From contig NW_005434666.1 of assembly GCF_000315625.1 (NCBI RefSeq), positions 1,011,806-1,075,805 on the forward strand: 64,000 nt of DNA. Reading direction: 5' to 3'. This DNA is from Guillardia theta CCMP2712. Lineage: Eukaryota; Cryptophyceae; Pyrenomonadales; Geminigeraceae. This document shows, in pieces, positions 13,180 through 25,248 of this stretch. A program made the translations under genes and the position numbers. Under the pieces are notes generated by a model, which ran no database searches, had not been told where the DNA came from, and saw only the letters and a program-made list of their open reading frames with translations. Positions within the stretch are counted from its first letter, which is position 1. Each line of letters starts with the position of its first letter.

Positions 13180-13956
13180 ATGATGGTGGTGATGGTTGTA
13201 TGCATTGCCCCAGAAACTGGCAGCTCTCTCCCTCCTGCCTCCTCCTCCCCCGCCCTATATCCTGCTGCTGAACTGCAAATCTCGGAACGAAAGGAAGGGG
13301 GGCATGCAGACATCTGTGGAGACCGGCTCGGACAACATGGGGCCTCCAAGATCAAGAGATCGAAGAAGCAACCTCGTGTTAGAAGGCTGAAGAACCAGAC
13401 AGATACTGCTGCAAGGGGAAGAAACAAGTGCATGCAGCCGGGCTGCACAACTTTAGCTTCATATGGAGATATCTCAAACAAAGTTGCGGTAGCATGCGCA
13501 AAACACCGGAAAGAAGGTGATGTGTAATTATCTGGACAAGAGATAGTCGAGATGGCCATGGTTTACATGTTGTTGCTACAGGACATGTTGATGTGAAGAA
13601 TCGGAGATGTTCTGCTATCCTCTGGGACGGATCGCAATGCACAAAACTTCCGACCTTTGCCCTCCCGCACGAGAGGATACCTCGTCAGTCTGCCGGCAAG
13701 CTCGTGTTGTGTCGTGACATGGTAGCAGGATGCTGTCTACTGCACTCGCCACCGGGCTACGTGAACGTGAAGAGAAATGGCAAGAGAAAAGTGAGACGAT
13801 GCCAGGTGAGAGTTTTCAAAGAGATCCAATGAGATGATGACAGTGATGTTTGCAGGCCATTGATTGCAACAAGGTCGCGTCCTTCGGGAACATGGTGCGG
13901 TATCAACCATGACGAGGGGACGGAAGCAGGAGCACGAGCAGCACCAGCACCAGCAT

Positions 13957-13991
<35 letters not shown>

Positions 13992-15484
13992 AGTGAGGGA
14001 GAAAGACGGGGTTGAGGGAAGCAGGAGGAGGAGGAGGTGGTGGTGGTGGAGTTTTCAAATGTAATCCTTGGACAAAACAGACAGGAGGAGTTGCTATGTT
14101 CTGTGGGAAGCATCGTGGATACTGGGATGTTGATGTCCGACATCCCCGATGCAGGTTCAAGACGTGAGAGACAAGAGGAAGGGAGGGTGGAGGAAAGGGA
14201 AGGAGGGGAAAAGGGGGGGGGGGAGGGGGGAGGGGGAGGGGAGGAGGGAGGGGAGGGAGGGAGGAGGAGGAGGGAGGGAGGGAGGGAGGAGGACGGAGGA
14301 GGAGGNNNNNNNNNNNNNNNNNNNNNNNNNNNNNNNNNNNNNNNNNNNNNNNNNNNNNNNNNNNNNNNNNNNNNNNNNNNNNNNNNNNNNNNNNNNNNNN
14401 NNNNNGGGGGGGGGAGGAGGAAGGATGAGGGAGGGGAAGGGGAGGCAGGACAGGGGAGGATAGAGTATGCGGGAAGGAATAGCACAATTGCTTACCATTT
14501 CGCTCACGTAGGAAGACCGGATGTCACAAGCAAGCAACGTATTCTGTTTGCTGAATCCAGTAATCGTCTGAGATTTCATCCGCTTTCAGCGTAAAAGTCC
14601 AAGGGCTCGGACATGCTCGCCTGCTCTGCCACGAACACAAGGTGACGCGATGTGAACTCCAGGAGGTCGTCTTTGTTCTGAGAAGATTTCTGTCCGCTTT
14701 TGGCCAGTCGTTTGCCTCCCAGCTTGCACAGGAGATGGAGCAAGAATGGATGAACAACAGGAACAACTTCATCAGGCAGTCATGCAGCCATCAGAAGACT
14801 TTCTCTTCCTTTCACCAACGAAACAACAAAGAGGACTGGATCCACTCCCAAGACCTCTGGTGGCAACTTCAAGAAGCGGCTCACTGGGATTTCGAGGTTG
14901 AAGCATCGTTGACCTTCCCTTCCTCCTCCTGCTTCTTTCATCCCTCTGCTCCTCCACATTCCCACCCCCTTCCTTGAACCTCCCTGCCTTTCTCTCACTC
15001 CTTGCTGCCCTTTGGTGTTCCTTCCCAACTTCTCCTGCTTCGTTCTTCCTTCTGCTCCTTCTCGCGCGCTCTCTCGTTCTCTTCCCCCTCCTCCTTCTCG
15101 ATCCCCTTCATCCCTCTTTCTCACTCTCAATCTCCTCTGCCCCACTCACTGATGCTGGGGCAGGGAGCGATGAACGGCTGCTCCTTTTCTGAGCCGAACT
15201 CGATCACCAACTACGTGTGGATGCATCCCGAGAGCATGTGGAGACCCACGTGGGACGCGGGAAAGACGCAGGAGGAGGAGGAGGAGGAGGAGGAAGAGGA
15301 GGAGAAGGTGGTGGGGAGTGATGAAATCTTGTTTCAGGTCTCTAACTTTAAATTCGTGCTGTTAATTTACAATTTACACTCTTGGCAGGGAAGGCAATCG
15401 GACGAAAAGCTTCCTCTTTTGCTACATCCTCCTCCTCCCCCTTCTGCTGTGGTGCAAGAGGAGTGGGAATTGCCTTTGAGGTGA
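13180..15484 (+). CDS. EsV-1-7 cysteine-rich repeat protein
   Basis: The EsV-1-7 motif (C-x4-C-x16-C-x2-H) is named for an Ectocarpus virus protein and found in the brown-alga developmental regulator IMM. Repeat 1 (about 13429-13510) is exact: CMQPGC, 16 residues, CAKH. Repeat 3 is also exact once introns are removed: CQAIDC, 16 residues, CGKH. Repeat 4 begins CRKTGC and ends CHEHK. Repeat 2 (RRC...GSQC...CRD..H) is longer and divergent. Linkers HVDVKNRRC, YVNVK and WDVDVRHPRC match the family's inter-repeat pattern. Introns cut inside repeats (13518-13580, 13806-13855, 13895-14080, 14155-14511). The C-terminus has a glutamate run and ends at TGA 15482. The start is uncertain: the ATG at 13180 is the first reasonable one in the open frame. 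The molecular function of the family is unknown; metal binding is inferred from Cys/His spacing. Confidence 0.8.
13958..13990. repeat. (CAG)n run in EsV-1-7 gene intron
   Basis: About ten CAG units inside the intron 13895-14080, so not translated in the model that restores the C-x4-C-x16-C-x2-H spacing. Confidence 0.8.
14306..14405. other. Assembly gap of exactly 100 N
   Basis: The Ns are flanked by purine/G-rich low-complexity sequence (about 14190-14305 and 14406-14462). The gap lies within the intron between repeats 3 and 4 of the EsV-1-7 gene. A round 100 is normally a placeholder of unknown true length. Confidence 0.97.
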
Positions 15485-15824
15485 CTTAAAGCTGCCGAGG
15501 AGGCGAGGTGGAGAAGGAAGACTTGACGAGGAAGAGGAAGAAGAGACAAGAGAGACAAGGGGAATGGGAAGAATAGAGGAGGAGGAATAGAGGAGGAAGA
15601 ATAATGGAGGAGGAGGAGGAGGAGAAGGAGAAGGAGGAGGTGCGTGAATTCAAACGCCCTGACAGACCCTGAAGGAAATCATCAGATGAAAGGATAGACA
15701 GACAAGAGAGGTCTGCGAGGAGGGAAGAAGCGAAGGAAGGAGGGAGGAGGAGGAGGAGGAGGAGGAGGAGGAGGAGGAGGAGGAGAATGAAGAACAGGGG
15801 CACCAGGGAGTGAAACGAGAAATC
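15485..15824. other. Spacer with GGA-rich low complexity
   Basis: Convergent 3' region between the EsV-1-7 gene and the minus-strand Cys-rich candidate. It is purine-rich with a GGA run at about 15746-15785. No supported gene was seen. Confidence 0.5.
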
Positions 15825-16348
15825 TCATCTTCGCGCTGCAGAAACTGAATAAAACATTTCAGTCCTCTCCTTACATGCCATTTCATCCTCGTCGTTGACA
15901 TCACCATCACCATCATCATCATCATCATCATCATCATCATAAGCAGTAGCAGCATCCTTTTCATCAGCATCAGCAAACTCATCCTCCTCATCATCATGGT
16001 TCAAACCTGCCAACTCCCGAAATGAACAAACAGAGTCTCTTTCTCCATGCATCTAGTTGGCGTTATGGCGAGGAGCCAGCGAGTCGGAGAAGATAAGAAG
16101 AGGGGAGGATACAAGAAGAGACGAGAGAGAGAGAGGAGGTCGAGGAGAGACGAGGGGGAGAGATGGAGGAGAATGGACCGGGTTTGCGAGCAAGGAGAGA
16201 AATCTTCGAGCCCATCGCTGCGTCAAAGTCATGCAAAGAATTATAGCGAAGGGGAGAGAAGAGGGCTAAAAGCAGAGCAGGAGGAGCAGGAGGAGCAGGA
16301 GGAGCAGGAGGAGCAGGAGCAGGAGCAGGAGCAGAGAGGAGGAGGAGG

Positions 16349-16438
<90 letters not shown>

Positions 16439-17544
16439 AGATGATGATGATGATGATGATGATGATGACCTCTTGATCTTCATCCGATCCAAGTCGGAGA
16501 TGCACCAATCTCGCTTGTTGCCAACAAGATGCGGAAGACAAGGGCAGGAGAGGATGATGTTGTTGTGCTGACCTGACGCACACCAGGAGGCAGAAATGTC
16601 CACCTCCTCCACAGCAGACATGTCGAGGTCCTGTTTGCACCGATCAAGAAGACAAAAAGAAGGGCAGAGGAACGACAGGAGACAAGGGGGGGCGAGGGAA
16701 GACGATGGAGGGTAGCAGGAGAAGAGCAGAGCAGAGCAGAGCAGAGCAGAGCAGAGCAGAGCAGAGCAGAGCAGAGCAGGGGATGTGAGGAGCTGTTGGA
16801 GGAGGGAGAAGGAGGCGAGGGAATGCAGGCAGAGGCTAGCGGTAACCTGCTCCCCTATCGCATCCTTCCAGCATTGATCCTGCTTTGAGTCGACACGCGA
16901 ACATTCGCCGCGGTAGTTGAGGAGACCCCGAGCAGCAAACACGGTGAGGATGGCATCCTGCTGCTGCTATGAGACGATGGAGACAAGGAGGAGCAGGAGC
17001 AGAAGCAAGGGCAGGAGCGGGAGTACGAGCAGGGGGAGGCAAGAGACAAGAGGTAGGAGCAGGAGCAGGAGATACAAGAGTTCAAGGGAAAGGTGGGTGA
17101 GAGGAAGGGTTCCTGGAGGGAGGTTTGGTCGGTAGAATGTCTTTCTTGCCAGGCATGATCGAGCAACTGGTCAATGAAGAGACTTTTCCTGCTGAAAGTC
17201 ATGGAGGTCGCAGGGGCAAGGAAAATCACCGCATGATGACGAAATCTGCTATCAAGAAGCGAGGAGGATACTGTCGGCGAGATGTCAGGTGTATCTCTTG
17301 CGTGGAGATCGAGACGAGGAGGGGAGGAGTGAAATATACGAGATGGTGTTGATTTGCGCTGATCTGCAATCTTGAGAAGAACATTTACCGCAGATGTCGC
17401 CGCGATGAATTTCTTTGATTGCGGCCAACAGTCAGTGAAGGGGACACAAGTTCGACTGCCATGGAAAGAGAACAAGAGAATTAGCTGAGAAGAAGTGAGA
17501 AGACAAAGAGAAATCAAGAGAGCTAAGTAGTTAAAAACCATCAT
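15825..17544 (-). CDS. Candidate secreted cysteine-rich protein, unknown family
   Basis: Not recognised. The ATG at 17544 opens a hydrophobic signal-like segment (NYLALLISLCLLTSSQLILL) followed by SRTCVPFTDCWPQSKKFIAA and a good donor (GTAAAT). Later exons include LLNYRGECSRVDSKQDQCW (about 16960-16852), an exon with MSAVEEVDISASWCASG and KRDWCISDLDRMKIKR (about 16630-16468), and an acidic tail with a run of nine Asp (about 16000-15890). Regular cysteines in otherwise ordinary sequence support a secreted, disulfide-bonded protein. A GGAGCA hexamer array separates the last two exons and an AGAGC array lies in another intron. The exon chain is plausible but not proven, and the 3' end is uncertain. 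Confidence 0.4.
16276..16440. repeat. (GGAGCA)n hexamer array
   Basis: GGAGCA tandem units with a short GGA interruption, followed by a GAT run. This is the reverse complement of the TGCTCC unit at 12.96 kb. It lies between exons of the minus-strand Cys-rich candidate. Confidence 0.85.
16723..16779. repeat. (GCAGA)n pentamer array
   Basis: About eleven GCAGA units. A five-base unit cannot keep a simple reading frame, so it fits an intron. Confidence 0.85.
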
Positions 17545-17728
17545 TCATCCATCAATCAAATATCAAGATCGTAACAATGACAGCCACAACAAGGTTGGAA
17601 TAATTAGACAACCAAATTTGATGGAGACATCAACAATGGCAGCCATGTAGCAAGTAGGAGACGATAGAACAAAACGACATAGCAACGACAAGTAGGATGA
17701 AAGTTCTGTTCGTCTTGTTTGCTTACTC

Positions 17729-18136
17729 ATGTCTACGAGGAGAAAAAGGTCCGTAACCATCCATGTCAGCCCAGACAACAGTCTCGTAATGGCTCAGAGC
17801 AACCTTCGAAATGCGATTATAAAGAAATTCTTGATGTTTGCTACAAGAATTCACTTTCATCGACGGAGGTTTCAGAAAGTAACCATTGCGACCGGGAAGC
17901 TACAAAATCGTCAACGAGGTCAAGATGATGGTGCTGATGATGTTGATGATGCTAAGAAGAATTGCGAAATTCACCATGTCGGTTGTAGCTATGGAGAAAA
18001 GAAAATCCATCTTCTCTCTACGAGCGAAACAAAACCTGCAAGTACAATGAGGGGCAAAAGCGGAAAAGATAGCCTTGAACTTGTTGAGAATGATTGGAAT
18101 CAATTTCTTCACATTCCACTGAGACAACCCATGTAG
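17729..18136 (+). CDS. Possible small gene, unrecognised
   Basis: A 135-codon open frame with a basic first half (MSTRRKRSVTIHVSPDN) and a more acidic, mixed second half (DSLELVENDWNQFLHIPL). Composition is protein-like and not repetitive. It ends about 40 bases before the 3' end of the convergent minus-strand gene. No domain was recognised and no paralog seen here. It could equally be chance frame in spacer. Confidence 0.25.
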   Translation: MSTRRKRSVTIHVSPDNSLVMAQSNLRNAIIKKFLMFATRIHFHRRRFQKVTIATGKLQNRQRGQDDGADDVDDAKKNCEIHHVGCSYGEKKIHLLSTSETKPASTMRGKSGKDSLELVENDWNQFLHIPLRQPM

Positions 18137-18175
18137 ATTCACACTGTTGATTGGACCGACACCTGATACTGAGCC

Positions 18176-19627
18176 TTACATGTGGTCTTGCAATAAACCA
18201 AGCAAACCTGAGAGGATTGCGGCTCTCTTTTGCTCACTGCCTTCACATTCAGTTGTGAAGTCCTTAGAACATTCCTTGACACCATCTCCAGCGACATCTA
18301 CAACTCTGGCAAAATTGCGAGATCAATCTCAACAACCATCTGCAGTGAGAGAGGAAAATCTCCCTCACCGATATAGAAAACATCTCCTTGTAACCAACTG
18401 GTGAAGAGGTACAGGTGACGAACCCTACCAGGACGATCACGGTCAGACAAGAGCTTTCAAAGAGAACATTCACACATTCTCAGAGAAACCGACGAAAATG
18501 TCCTCAACACGGGTGTCGTCTCCTCTCAGGGAATAGAAGGCATTGCTTGTGTTCAACCACAGCAGGCATTTCCGCAATGGATATGACCAACCCCCCCATG
18601 TCAAGTTGTCCGTCGACTGGAACACCTCACTCCCATACATCTCATCCACTCCTGCAGACAAGTCAAATCTTCTCACCATCAACAAAGCACGACATGCAGA
18701 GTACAAAGACATGATCAACCTTGCGAGTACTCGCCCAAGAACGATTGCCCGTCTCTCCCCACAGTGAACTTGAAAAGATGCCTCAGGCGTGAAAGGAACA
18801 CAGAGACATCCTCACAGGAGCTGGCTTCCACCCTTGATACTCTGGGAATGCATGGACATGTATCTCGATGCTCTTGTTTGCAAGCAATCAGTAAGTGAGA
18901 AACTCGGACTCCTCGCACCTTCATAGCTACTACTTCGTCTCCGTCAAAGATCCTGATCGCTCACTATTTACACGTGACGGTAAAGGACATACTTCTACGG
19001 ACCTGTAGATCAATTCGTAGTCTCCTTCTTCCTTCTCGAAGATCATGTTTTTCAGCTCCATGGTATCCTGGCCTCCTCTAGGACTTCAATCGCATTGACG
19101 AAAACTGAACAAATCACCTTGCGCATCGATGTACATGTGATTTGCAGTCCATTCAAGATATCCGAAAGGATTCAACCTCGACGACATGGTCTATGCGTTC
19201 ATCCTGTTATACTGGTCTGCATCAAACATCGCTGACCTCCCATCGAAGAATCCTTCCCGGACTTGGAACAAACAAGATACGAATGCTTGAAGTGGATCAC
19301 TGGAACGAAGTGGAGAAAGAAAGGGACAAGTCAACCTCGTGGCGATGGTAGCCATGCTGTAAAGTTCCTGCCCGTCCCATGGCGCTAAGATCTGTATGAT
19401 CGCCAGCATCACTCCCTCGCGCACTGCGACCGGTCGCAACGGGGAGGAAAAGAATGGAACGTGTAGGGGTTTGCACTCAAAGGAAGCAAGAGAGAAACGG
19501 CATGCAATTTCTGTCCTTCATGCCTTGTGTGTCTCTTCCTCCTGCTCACCTGCAGCTGAACCTCCTCCGCTCCTCCCATCGCCACCATCGCCACCATCGC
19601 TGTCACCAACAACCACCATGCCTCCAT
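18176..19627 (-). CDS. Secretory-pathway protein of unknown family
   Basis: Not recognised. The ATG at 19627 gives a clear signal peptide (MEAWWLLVTAMVAMVAMGG) ending in a phase-0 donor. Splicing by GT-AG rules yields one continuous frame through about nine exons: GVMLAIIQILAPWDGQELYS, MSSRLNPFGYLEWTANHMYI, LKNMIFEKEEGDYELIYR joined to IFDGDEVVAMK, SIEIHVHAFPEYQGWKPAP, FTVGRDGQSFLGEYSQ, VDEMYGSEVFQSTDN, then LNTSNAFYSLRGDDTRVEDI and a Cys-containing tail ending LLGLLQDHM. Two NxS/T sites (NLT, NTS) fit an extracellular or lumenal protein. No transmembrane helix is obvious after the signal. The clean frame across so many junctions makes it a real gene even though no family is known to me. Confidence 0.6.
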
Positions 19628-19717
19628 TCCTCACGACAATCCCCCCCGGTTTACTGTATTTTAGTAGGAGACTCTAGTACTATAAAACTTTTCCCCGAAT
19701 TTTGAAAGAGCGTCAAA

Positions 19718-19867
19718 ATGCAAGCAACGGGAGCAGGCGGAGATTTCTGGACAGGAGCAGGCGCGGGTAGAGCACATGGAAGGGGACGAAGGGTTGACGC
19801 AGGAGCGGGAGCAGAAGCGGGAGCAGGAGCGGGAGCGGGAGCAGGAGCGGGAGCGGGAGCAGGAGCG

Positions 19868-19930
<63 letters not shown>

Positions 19931-20530
19931 TGCAATGAGCTAACACAGAAAGTTATGAGCTCACAAACAGGGATGACGAACACAATTGAAGGAGCGATCA
20001 CTCCAGCACAAGGGGGACGAGCAACAACGGCAGTTACAAGAGAGGCTGCAGTCGATGGCGGTGAATGGCGGGTAGTCGAGATCCCTGCTGGTCTTCCAAC
20101 AGGAGGAGAAGGTGGAGGAGAAGGAGCTAGAGGAGAAGCTGTAAGAGCAAGAGCAGACGAAGAGGAGGGAGAAAGGGGAGGCGGAGCAACGGGATCAAGC
20201 ACAGAAACGTTCGGCCCATCACATCCCGTGTTTGAAGTGATCGCTGTCATGAGCCCTCTTCCTCCTGACGTCCTGGACGGGAGGGGGAGGAGAAGTGACA
20301 TGTGCGTCTTCATCGAGAGCCCCAGAACTATCCACGTCTTCCCGCATGACGGCTGCAAGGCGATGATGCAGTACGACAAGTCGGAGCAGGCGGCATACCA
20401 CAAGGTGGATAGGAAAGTGAATATCAGGGGAGGAGGAATCTTTACGAGGTCGATAGTGGGTCGTTTGAAGGATGAAGGGAGGAAAAAGCGTGTCGAGAAG
20501 AGTCTTCATAGGGCCATTCATGGCGACTGA
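19718..20530 (+). CDS. Doubtful ORF with Gly-Ala hexamer-encoded tract
   Basis: A 270-codon frame from ATG 19718. It contains a GA dipeptide run encoded by a GGAGCG/GGAGCA array (19799-19929), then a less repetitive part (DMCVFIESPRTIHVFPHDG, KMVDRK-like basic end). It is uninterrupted while its neighbours are intron-rich, and the array keeps all frames open. It may therefore be chance. It lies opposite the 3' flank of the giant LRR gene. Confidence 0.25.
19799..19929. repeat. (GGAGCG/GGAGCA)n hexamer array
   Basis: About 21 units alternating GGAGCG and GGAGCA in the left half and pure GGAGCA in the right half. The pattern suggests point change plus local unit duplication. Confidence 0.85.
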
Positions 20531-20621
20531 AGAGGCTCGTGGGCCGAGTTTACAAGCAACACATAAACAATAGAGTTCGACTTTGGACATGCGCTATGTT
20601 ACAACTGCTCCCCCAGGTATC

Positions 20622-21817
20622 TCAGCGTTGCAGCGCAACCTCTGGTGATGATGGAGCTGAGAGGGGCCTGTACAAGTCAAGTGTCAAAGATGTCGGGCAG
20701 CTCGCGATCTCCGTCACCTTGAAGAAGTTGGCGGTGACGACCAGGTTCTTCAGTGATCCCTTGGGGGGAAGGAGTTTCCCTGCGAAGTCTTAATGGAGGA
20801 GGCGCGAGCGCGGAAGGAGAGGGGAAGGAGAGCAAAGGGAAAAAGGAGCAACGAGGAGGAAGGGAGGGAGGGAGGGAGGGAGGAGAAAAGGCCCACCGAG
20901 TTCAGCCGGGAGAACAGCAAGTTGATTGTGCGTTAAATGAAGTTCCTGCTCGATCGTCATTCATCACCTTGTGTTCCCTTATCCACTCCTCCTCCTCATC
21001 ATCATCATCACCATCACCACCTCCACCACCACCACCACCCCTCATCTCTCTCCTCCTCATCATCATCGTTAACTCCTCATCCTCCTCAACATCGTCATCA
21101 TCATCATTCTCGTCTTCGTCCTCATCATCACCTCCAGCTTCGTCAAGGCCCCCACGTCCGGCGGGACCGTATCGAGCATGTTGTAGGAGAGTTTGAGTCG
21201 CCGGAGACTGACGAAGCTGTCAGCAGCAAGACGAAGGAAAGAGAAGATAGGACGAGAGGGAAGGAGGCAGGCAGGAGGAGGGCGAAGAGAAGAGGGAGGA
21301 GAGAAGTGCGAGCGAAGAGAAGAGGGAGGAGAGAAGTGAAGAAGGGGAGGCAGAGGGCAGGGGAGAGGAGCAGGGAGTCGGGCCCACCTGGTGTTCTGTC
21401 CGATGGCACGGGGGAGGACGGAGATCTCGTTGTAGGAGAGCTCGAGTTCCTCAAGCTTTCCAAGCTGCGGGAAGGGGAGTGAGGAAGAGGAGGAAGAGAA
21501 GGAGGACAGAGAGAGGAGTGAGAGCGGGGAGGAGGATAGCAAGAGGGGTGAAGAGGAGGAGGAGGAGGAGGAGGAGGGGCAGGGAGAGGAGGTGGGAAGC
21601 GGAGGAAGAGATTGGGAGGGGAGGCAAGATCACCCGAGCGAGAGCAGGAGGGAGTCCTGCGATCTGATTCTGATTCATGCGGAGATCCCGCAACTGTTGC
21701 GGAGAATGAGAAAATTGACCGGAAAGGACAGCGAGAGAGGGTGGAAAAGGAGTAGGGGAGAAGATAAGTCGAAGTGAAGGAGACTGTGAGGAGGAGCGGG
21801 AGCAGGAGCGGCAGCAT

Positions 21818-21857
<40 letters not shown>

Positions 21858-24800
21858 GGAAGGATGGTGTATCCAGAAATTGAAGTGTTGCAGGGTTTTA
21901 CCTCAGTTATGACACAAAGACAAGCTGGAATTTCTCTGAAATTGTTTCCATCGAGATTGACAAACCGAAGCGACTGAAACGAGGGTGAGAAAGAGCCATC
22001 ACACAACATCATCAACAGCAACAGCAATTCCTCCTTATTGCTGAAGGAAGAGTGTAAGGAGGAGTGTAAAAGGGAGGAGGAGGAGGAGGAGGAGCAGCAG
22101 CAGCAGCAGCAATTATCAACAATCGTCATCGCAATGTTCCACACCTGAATGATCGAGACTGTATCCGGAAGCTCTGAGAGGTGGTTGAAAGGAACATGAA
22201 GCCTTTCAAGATTTTCTGAAGAATTGTTCGTCAGACAGTAATCAGCATCATAAAATCTCCCAGAACAATCTCAACAATCATCAGATGTCTCAACTCTACA
22301 AGTTGTAACCTACTGCTCTCATCTCACCATCTCGCAGATCTTCGAGTGGATTGAGAGCATCCGGTTGTAACCCGCCATGAGCTCCACCAGGGTTGTGAGA
22401 TCGCAGACTTCGACAGGCTGCAAAAGAAACTTCAACAAGCACATCTTGACAACACCAACATTGCTCTGCAAGCAAACAAGACACCAAGACAAGAAGACAA
22501 CTTCTTGACGCAACGACATCGATCGCTCTCAAGTCTCACCATCTCTGTAAGGATGTTGTCGAGCAGGTTGAGCCTCTTCAATGACGCATACTGCTCCAGC
22601 TGTCACGCTCATCGTCGTCTCTCCTCTCCTCCTCCTCCTCCTCACCTGCCCTTCCTTGGTATTCATCACAAGCTCTGGCGGCCAATCCTCCAACCCTAGA
22701 CTGCTGAGATCCAGCCTGCCAGGGGATAAGAGAAGAGCAGAGCAGTGAAGAGAGAATACAAGGGAAGAGCAAAGAATATAAGAGAACAGGAAACAAGACA
22801 ACACAATACAGTGCAATGCAAGAGGGACGAGAAGAGGCTAGCTAAGGCGGATCACCTTCCCCCTCCTCTGGCTTCTCGAAGTCTTCCCAGCCATTCCTTG
22901 ACGATACTAACGCCCTTCGAAAGGATCTGGAACATCTTCAACAACGTAGAAATGCTGAACCCTCCTCCTGCTCCTCCTGCTCCTCCTGCTCCTCCTCCCC
23001 TTCTTTTCATCTTTCTGCTCAGATGGTTCACCTGCTTCGGCGGCGAGAGGAGGATGACGTCATCCAAGTCGAGCATCTGCAGGGACGCGCAGTCTGCGAG
23101 GCCGAAAGGAAGAGACTGCAAGCCTGCAGGGCAACAGAATCAGAAGACAGGTCAGAGTGAAGGAGAGGAGGGGAGCAGGGGGGAGGAGGGGAGGGCAGGA
23201 GAGAGGAAAGAGGAGGGGAGAAAGGAGAGGAAAGAGGAGAGAAGGGGAGAGGAGAGGAGAGGAGGGGAGGAGAGGGATAGGAGAGGAGAGGAGAGGAGAG
23301 GAGAGGAGAGGAGAGGAGAGGAGAGGAGAGGAGAGGAGGGAGGAGAGGAGAGGAGGGGAGGAGAGGGATAGGAGAGGAGAGGAGAGGAGTGGAGTGGAGG
23401 GATAGGAAAGGAGAGGAGAGGAAGACCGGTTTTGTCAAGACGCAGGACTCGGAGAGCTCGGAGGTTGCCGATCCAGTCAGGGAGTTGGTGGATGGGGTTG
23501 GAGCCAAGTCGGAGCTCCTCGAGATGTGCCATTCGCCCGATATGAGGAGGAACAGCACGCAAGTTCATTCCTGCGATAGAGAGAGATGAGGAGGAAGATG
23601 AAAGTAGATGGATGAGAAGAGAGATGATGAAAAGAGAGAAGATATGAAGAAGATTGTCAAAGTGTGAAGAAGATTATCATGAGAGAAGGGGTATTGACCA
23701 ACGAGAAGATGTCATTGGATGTGAACTCATGTTAGAAAACGTCTTTGGTCATGTGAGAAACGAGAAGGCAGATGGTACACGTGATGAACGAGGAAGAAGG
23801 AAGGAAAAGAGTTCAGTAGGAGAAATTACCTGAAAGATCAAGACATTTCGTCTTGAGGGTTGCATGACATATCTCGAGGTATCGCAAGAGAGCAGTTGAT
23901 CCTTCATTCAAGATCTTTGTTCGAAGAACTCAGTCTGGACGCTGTCGAACAAGTTTCATTGTTTCACCTCTGATGGTAGTTGAGAGAGTTCATACTCATC
24001 ATAGAGAAAGACCTGAACAAACAAGCAGGTCAACAGATCGATTCACAAACAATGGTGTTCTCACTTTAAGGGAGGAAGACAACAACCCCAGGCCAGAAGG
24101 CAAGACTGAGATCATGTTGCCGCGAACATCAAGAGATTTCAAGTTTGTAAGCTTCTCCATGTTGTCAGGTGTGCAAACATGGCCTGCAAGGAAAATTTCT
24201 CCACTCAGTACATCGTTCGCAGATTCAGACCAAGATATTTGTGTATGGCATGTTTACACGAGATTTGTTGAGAATGAGTTTCACCTGGGAGTGCGGTGAG
24301 ATTATTGTTCGATACATCTAATACTGCAAGCTGATACAGATCACAAACTTCATCTGCAATGGCCTGATCGTACTGTCAGACACAGACACGGCCTGATGTT
24401 TAAGACCTGCAACCCGTTGTCCGAGAAATGGAGCTCCCTGACGTTTTCAAGCTTTCGGATATCCGAATCCAACACCAGGATGTTGTTCTCTGAAAAGTCG
24501 AGCCATGTGATTGTCGTCAGAGTGCAAACTGACGATGGGACGTTGACGAATTTGTTTGCTCGCAGATTCAGACATGTAAGGTTCGTCTGCGCACATGTTG
24601 AGAAAATACGAACTGTGACAGACAGGAGTTGTACCAGGTAGACGAAGGTGAAGGGAAGGGAGGACAAGAGGTTGGAAGGGAGGAGAAGGGATGTAAGGTT
24701 TGTCAAGAGCCGGATGCTCTCAGGTAAAGATGTCAACTTGTTGCTTCCCAGCCGAAGATCCCTTGTAAAGCTCAAATCCCGGAGATTCGGCAGCTGACAA

Positions 24801-25182
24801 TGTTTCAGAGAAGGTGAGCAAAGCATTATAGGAGAGGAGAGGAGAGGAGAGGAGAGGAGAGGAGAGGAGAGGAGAGGAGAGGGACAAATTGAAAGGAAGC
24901 GGAGGAGGAGGAGGAGGCAAACACGGAGACGGAGGAGAAAAACAACAAGGAGGAGAACAAGGAGCAGGAGGAGCAGGAGGAGCAGCATAGCGTACCTCTT
25001 GCATCAAGTTGTCGCTCAAGTCCATGGTGTGCATTGATGGGCCCGCAAGCTGCTGAATGGCAAGAGGGAGGGCAGACATGTAGCAACTCTTCATGTCGAG
25101 GATCCCAGTCTGCGCCAGAAAATGTCAGATGGCATGATTGATATCATGAGGAGGAGGAAGAGGAGGATTGTATTGTGATGAC

Positions 25183-25248
<66 letters not shown>

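Noticed and set aside
13757..14485. Pro/Ser-rich minus-strand frame across the N gap
   Set aside because: It is antisense to validated EsV-1-7 exons and translates the gap as unknown residues.
13180..15484. Integrated viral gene because EsV-1-7 is named after a virus
   Set aside because: Multiple introns within the repeats and ordinary host neighbours point to a resident nuclear gene.
19651..20403. 250-codon minus-strand frame with an Ala-Pro run
   Set aside because: The openness comes from the hexamer array; no domain or splice support was found.
21143..22144. 333-codon minus-strand frame
   Set aside because: Only short parts are LRR exons (for example LRFVNLDGNNFREIPACLC). The rest is open intron full of simple repeats.
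22745..23371. Plus-strand frame rich in Glu/Arg/Gly
   Set aside because: It is antisense to LRR exons and driven by the GAGGA array.
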